Source of the DNA: Ambrosia x helenae
Lineage: Eukaryota; Streptophyta; Magnoliopsida; Asterales; Asteraceae
Assembly (NCBI GenBank): GCA_030844895.1
Contig: CM061227.1
Location: 76,806,575-76,870,574 of the forward strand
DNA: 64,000 nt
Reading direction: 5' to 3'
In this document: positions 58,589-64,000 of the stretch, piece by piece
Layout of the letters: every line of letters begins with the position of its first letter
Position numbering within the stretch: position 1 is the stretch's first letter
Notes under the pieces: model-generated
Told to the model about the DNA's origin: nothing
What the model saw: the letters and a program-made list of their open reading frames with translations, nothing else
The model's database searches: none
Program-made: the position numbers and the translations under genes

Positions 58589-59105
58589 GTGAGTTTTTTT
58601 TGTTGAAATGGTATATTTTCCAACAATGTTTGTGCCAAAGGTAGATGTCAGAAAGGAGTTTTGGAAAATGGAAGTCCCGCAATCTAAGACTGTAGGAGAG
58701 GCACAACAAGCTGCAGACGTGGACTCGAAGGCAGACGTGGACGAGGATGGATATTATACATAGATGTTTGGTATGAGGAGTTGGCATGTGGTTGGTAGCA
58801 ATCTTGGAGACAACACTTCAGCAATCTAAGATTGCGGAAGTCTTTATTTGTTTTTTTTTTGGCTTCAATGATATTATATATAGATGTTATGAATGAAGTG
58901 TAAAAATAGAACGTCAAAAATCAATCGTCCAGGAATCCAACATCTACACATACATTACCACTTTAAATCATTTACCCTATTAATTAATATGGCATCTCTA
59001 AACCCCGGTCCTTGCAATAATCCACTTCTTTGGGCTCAACCACAACATTGTAGTGCGAAGCTGTTTAAAGGAAATGGCGAAGAGGGTTTTAAATTGGATT
59101 GTAGA
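58589..59105 (+). other. Non-coding, with a possible truncated first exon at 58991
   Basis: An ATG at 58991 opens a frame reading MASLNPGPCNNPLLWAQ, with LFKGNGEEGFKLDC close to the end, and runs straight into the Gypsy C LTR at 59106. Its composition is plausible for a protein, but I do not recognise a family. Two similar phrases (GCAATCTAAGACTG and GCAATCTAAGATTG) lie at 58678 and 58821. Confidence 0.3.
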
Positions 59106-61708
59106 TGTCACACCCTCAAATTTTCCACTGCAGAGTTTTACCGCGAGGCGCATGACAAACCAGGATCCAAGTCAACGGTCACAATAAACAACACTATATG
59201 AAATACGTAAACTAAAAAAAAACATGGTTTCCATAAAGTGACAACCATAGCGGAAGCATTTAAAGAATTTAATCAGCTACAAAACTGTGTTCCAAAGTAT
59301 TCAAGACACTTATTTCAAAACATGCAACTAAGCCTAGATGCCAATGCAGACCCGTGCGCCTAGTCCAACCGATGCTACCTTAACGACCTGAGAAAACATG
59401 CCAAAAAGACGTCAACATATATAATGCTAGTGAGTTCACAGGTTTGTTCAATATGTTGCCAAAATGTTACCAAATGTTACCACAGTGTTGCCAAAGTGTT
59501 ACCATGTCCATACTATATCAATGTTACCAAGTACGCTAGCTAGGCGTATGTTTTGTTACTATTACGATTGGAAAACCATTACTAGATTGTTACCAATGTT
59601 CAGCCCGAGTGTTCAGCAATGTTTAGCAAGTTCGAGACAATATGCACCCGCCCGTCCCTCCAAGCCGTCGAGTGGGGCCTGTCAAACCGAATAGATCTAT
59701 CCACATTTCCCCCGTTGTGCATCCCCGCACATTCATGGTTTCCCCCGGGACTTTCAAAGACCGTGTAGCAACGCAAAGTTTAAACCATAGTATGACATAT
59801 GTTACCAAAATAAGTTAGTGCATGTTTTCTCCCCCAAAAGTTAAAGCAGTAAAAGTGGGGTCGTGAACTCACCTTAAGTTGTGTTCTTCAGTAATATAAG
59901 AAAGCTAAGCCCTTGATAATCCCAACTACCGGAGATCTATCAAAAGGTTCACATAAGTGTTCCGACAAATAACCATAAGGTTATCTAGTCACCGATTGTC
60001 CAGATCGTGACCAAGTATATTTTAAAACGTGTTTTGAATGTTCAACCGACACACTAGACCGAACCGACATCCCGTTGGTGACTCATTACCCTAACTAATC
60101 AAGTATACATAGATTACACACAAGGTTCAAGCATAAAACACTTAGTTTTGCATCAAAAATCCCATTTTTGATTCCATAGGGTCGAACCAGGATTTTCAGT
60201 CCCACATTCGCACCCTTTTCTACTACGTTCGACCCTTTTGAGACACGTTCGACCCATTTAAAGCCACATTCAACCCATTGAAACAGATTCGACCAACATT
60301 GTCCAGGTTCGACCGCGGGATTCCACCTTCGACCCCACGACTGGTCAAAGGTGCCCAGGTTCGACCCTGGCAGAATGCTCTTCCACAAAACGCTTCAAAA
60401 ACATCCGAAAACAACACGAAACATCCCCAATCACAGCAGTCAACTAGCATTAACATATTCCTACAAAACCCCGCCAATTTTGCCCCAAAACCTGTTCGTT
60501 TTAGCCCTTTCCCAAAATGGCAAAACTTATGGAAGTGTCACATCATGCATGAAATCTTTACCCAATTTGGAAACTTTTCGAAATCTTCTCATAATCATCC
60601 CAAAATGCTTAGTTTATCGTGTATATGAAAACCCCCAATAGTTCTATTGATAATACTAGCATGCAACAAGCCCTAGATTTATTAAAATCCCCAAATTAGA
60701 CATGATATCATCATCCATCTAATTGTAGCCTTAAACAATCCTAAACTAACATCAATAGCAGCCCTAGATCATGTTTCTAGCATTAGTGCAGCAGCAAATC
60801 ATTAAACAACACATAATATCACATAACACATAATTAACATATGTTTATTGATATGAAAACCTATGTTTAATGATAAGGTTTAGGTTTAGGAAGATGTTTA
60901 AAAGGTTTTTAATCATAAAAAACATCCTTAGAACAGATCTGGACATTTAGGGTTAGATGAAAACGAATCAAAATGCTTTAAAAAGGGTTTAGGATTAAGA
61001 ACACACCTTGGATTCTTGATTAGATGTTGTTTGTAGATTAGAATATGATAAACAAGAGCAAAAACTCCTTCCTCGGTGATTAAAATCGTTTGAGAGTGTT
61101 TAGAGACGACTAGGGTTTGTGAAATGGTGAAAAATGACAAAGTGTGGTATTTATACTAACTCCACATTCGCCCCTTGTATGGGGTCGAAGGTGCCACCTT
61201 CGCCCCTTTACAAGGTCGAATGAACTTGTTCTGTGGTTTGTTACAGGTTCGCCCCTTACACAAGGGTCGAACCAAGGCTCATTTCCAGGTTTGCCCCCAC
61301 GCCATGGCTCGAACCAGGACTTGTGTTTTCCAGTTTTTCCAGTTTTGTCGTTTTAACGTATTTAAACACCTTCCAACGTATGATCATGCAATTCTAACAC
61401 ATGTTAAGCACATATAGGCACGTATAATTATGTTCACATCTTGTAGCACATATTATCATGTTATGTTACACGTGTGTTAATAATATACCTGTCCTACTTG
61501 ATTCAGTTCATGTAGTTTCACCAACAACGGGACCCGGTACTAGCGTGTTTTCAAAATGACTCCCAATGATCCTCCAGATCATTGAACCCTGGACAACCCT
61601 AACATAACCCGACTCAACTAACCCAGTTAAGTCCATTTATAAATGTTTTTCGCTAAGGTAGACTTATGTTTTACCAAAATGTTTAAGCCGAACATGCCGG
61701 GTGTCACA
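59106..61708 (-). repeat. 3' LTR of Gypsy C with TTCGACC arrays
   Basis: It matches the Gypsy A LTR at both ends and around the TATA box (GTGGTATTTATA; here 61148-61155). Upstream of TATA (61167-61320) there are dyads made of TTCGCCCC, 6-8 bases, GGGGTCGAA-like halves (61167-61189, 61198-61222, 61249-61274). On the transcribed side (60180-60370) there are about ten TTCGACC half-sites. At both positions the Gypsy A LTR has GCGATTAGG. Confidence 0.88.
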
Positions 61709-61935
61709 TCATCCCCACGTTGAAAGAATTTTCGTCCCGAAAATTGCACGAAGCCCAAAAATGAAAGAGACGAAAGGAAGGAAACGAAAAGAAAATTTAC
61801 CGGTTCTCACATCATCCCCACTTTGAAAGGAATCTTGCCCGAGATTCATTCAACTTCAGCAGTAACATGCCTAGACTCAAACGCACGCTTCGGAAAAAGA
61901 TGAGGATACTTAGATTTCATCTGATCCTCCCGTTC

Positions 61936-63960
61936 TCACGTGAACTCCGGTCCACGATCCGAGTTCCAACGAACCTTAACGATGCGGATTTTACTCCGGT
62001 GAAGGCTACGAATCTTATAGTCGAGAATCTCAACAGGTTCCTCCACAATGCGAAGACGATCATCAACCTTGATCTCTTCCAGTGGTACAATAAGAGATTC
62101 ATCAGTCAAACACTTCTTCAAGTTAGACACATGGAAGACGTTGTGAACACTACCGAGCTCCGCCGATAAGTCAAGTCTGTATGCCACCGGTCCAATCCAT
62201 TCCAGGATTGCAAATGGTCCGACATAACGAGGGTTAAGCTTGCCACGCTTTCCAAAGCGTATGACGCCCTTCCATGCTGAAACTTTCAGAAGTACCTTAT
62301 CCCCAATCTGGAACTCCAAAGGTTTGCAACGACGATCGGCATAGCTCTTCTAACGATCCCATGCGGCTGCCAAACGGTTACGAATTTGTACGATTTTCTA
62401 CGAAGTTTCGTACACCAGTTCTGGACCAGTGAGTTGACTCTCACCCACCTCAGCCCAACAAAGAGGAGACCGACATTTCCGTCCATAAAGAGCTTCGAAC
62501 GGAGCTGCCTTGATACTAGAATGGTAACTGTTGTTGTAAGAGAACTCCACCAACGGTAGGTGAATCTCCCAACTTTTGCCAAAATCGATAACACATGCCC
62601 GAAGCATGTCCTCCAAGGTTTGAATCGTCTGCTCACTCTGACCGTCATTTTACGGATGATAAGTCGTACTCATATCCAACTGAGTACCCAAAGCCTTGTG
62701 CAGAGCCTTCCAGAAACGCGAAGCAAAAGGAGAATCACGATCAGAGATAATAGAAACAGGCACCCCATGCCGGGAGACTACCTCCTTAAGGTAAAGTCGA
62801 GCCAACCGCTCGAGTCCATCCGTTTCCTTAATAGGTAAGAAATGCGCCGATTTTGTCAACCTATCGACAATCACCCAAATCATATCGCAACCACTTGGTG
62901 ACTTCGTTAGTTTGGTGACAAAATCCATCGTGATTCGTTCCCACTTCCACTCTGGAATCTCAGGTTGTTGTAGGAGACCAGACGGCTTCTGGTACTCCAC
63001 CTTGACTTTAGCACAAGTCAAGCATTTGCTCACGTAGGAGGCTATATCAGCCTTCATGTTCGGCCACCAATAGAGTATCTTCAAATCTTGATATATCTTG
63101 TCGGAGCCTGGGTGAACAGAATACCAGGATTTGTGAGCTTCATCCAAGACAAGCTCCCGTAATCCCCCAAACAAAGGAACCCAAACACGCTTTGCGAAGT
63201 AATTTAGGCCATCGGACTTAAGCTCAAGCTGCTTGTCAGCACTGTGCATAGTTTCAGCTTTAAGGTTTTCCTCCTTCAAAGCTTCCAATTGTGCAGAACG
63301 AATTTGGTCAGGCAAAGAGGAATGAATGGTGAGCTGTAAAGCTCGAACACGACGATGTTTCGCAGATTCCTTCCTGCTCAAGGCGTCCGCCACAACGTTC
63401 GCCTTACTAGGATTATACTTAATAGCACAGTCATAATCATTCAGGAGTTCAACCCAGCGACGCTGCCGCATGTTTAACTCCTTCTGGTCGAAAATATGCG
63501 GGAGACTCTTGTGATCGGTGTATATGGTGCATTTGGTACCGTACAAGTAATGTCTCCAGACTTTCAACGCATAAAACCACCGCACCCAATTCCAGATCAT
63601 GGGCCGTATAGTTCTTCTCGTGAACCTTAAGTTGACGAGAAGCATAAGAAATGACCTTCTCGCGTTGCATCAACACGCAACCGAGGCCACGAATAGAAGC
63701 GTCACAGTACACAACAAAATCATCCTTACCCTCAGGTAGGGATAGGATAGGTGCGGAACAAAGTTTAAGCTTCAACATCTGAAATGCTGACTCCTGTGGT
63801 TCACCCCAGTCAAACTTTCGGTCTTTTTGGGTAAGAGAGGTGAGGGGTTGAGCGATCTTCGAAAATCCCTCAATGAAACGACGATAGTAACCCGCAAGAC
63901 CTAGGAATTGCCGCACCTCAGATGGCGTCTTTGGTGCTTCCCAGTCTTAAATAGCTTCAA
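61936..63960 (-). pseudogene. Gypsy C RNase H and integrase
   Basis: In the minus strand one reads the RT end (MRQFLGLAGYYRRFIEGFS), RNase H (YCDASIRGLGCVLM, YTDHKSLPHIFDQ), the integrase finger (HPGSDK then CLTCAKVK), the core (TMDFVTKLTKSPSGCD, SDRDSPF, then QTIQTLEDML) and the C-terminal part (VLLKVSAWKGVIRF, HVSNLKKCLTDESL). Stops lie at 63947, 62650, 62398 and 62350, and a one-base insertion near 63573 changes frame inside RNase H. The region would insert and process element DNA but cannot be functional in this copy. Confidence 0.88.
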
Positions 63961-64000
63961 TCTTAGCTGGATCGACATGAATTCCCAGTTCATTGATGTA

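Larger units (their letters stand above)
59106..64000 (-). mobile_element. Gypsy C: 3' LTR and pol of another minus-strand Ty3/Gypsy element
   Basis: The 3' LTR is at 59106-61708 (TGTCACACCCTC to GGTGTCACA). From there to the right edge the minus strand holds the C-terminal part of pol. RT, gag and the 5' LTR lie beyond the window, so no TSD can be checked. The pol text is close to Gypsy A (for example the same VLLKVSAWKGVIRF and SDRDSPF-type motifs), so it is a related member. It has at least four stops and a frameshift and is inactive. Confidence 0.9.

Overview
This is plant nuclear DNA, most likely from a dicot with a large, retrotransposon-rich genome. The Copia and Gypsy families and their LTR style would fit Asteraceae, but that is an impression and not proven here. 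It holds one apparently intact host gene, one host transcription-factor gene broken by a single-base frameshift, and roughly 50 kb of nested transposable elements. I saw no tRNA gene, rRNA gene, CRISPR array or bacterial-type operon.

Layout. 1-7190: a minus-strand SIRE-like Copia element, entering from the left edge, with gag, protease, integrase and RT/RNase H in order and several stop codons. It interrupts a second minus-strand Copia (7191 to about 12350), of which only gag, leader and 5' LTR are seen. 12497-13395: a class I BASIC PENTACYSTEINE (GAGA-binding) gene on the minus strand, frameshifted near 12900. 13617-14848: a decayed plus-strand ORF of unknown type that ends just before a 2.8-kb Gypsy LTR (14874-17712) with its primer-binding site. 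17789-18330: a Copia LTR fragment. 18331-27735: a non-coding zone of degenerate LTR material with a solo LTR inside a solo LTR (21334-25888, 22200-24133) and a short non-LTR insertion with a perfect 16-bp duplication (26597-26997).

27741-48205 is one minus-strand chromovirus-like Gypsy element (TSD ACTAC). A plus-strand Gypsy element (32271-43411, TSD TAAAT) is inserted in its RNase H region, and the 3' LTR of that second element carries a solo LTR (40217-43087, TSD GAAAT). All three target-site duplications can be read directly, so the order of insertion is clear.

49473-54593 is a six-exon gene for cytosolic glutamyl-tRNA synthetase whose exons join in frame to 720 codons. Downstream are two hAT-type MITEs with 8-bp duplications (55036-55660, 56804-56995), a truncated and internally deleted RTE-type LINE (57593-58571), and the 3' LTR and pol of another minus-strand Gypsy element (59106 to the right edge), which may have landed in a small coding exon.

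The most unusual signal is in the LTRs. Just upstream of the TATA box most of these LTRs carry an array of short dyad-symmetric motifs. The motif differs between related Gypsy LTRs (GCGATTAGG versus TTCGMCC versus GAGCGCCCGCTC), yet the TTCGACC motif is shared by an unrelated Copia and a Gypsy element. Matching motifs recur in the transcribed leader of several elements, and in the first Copia they run through the coding region.
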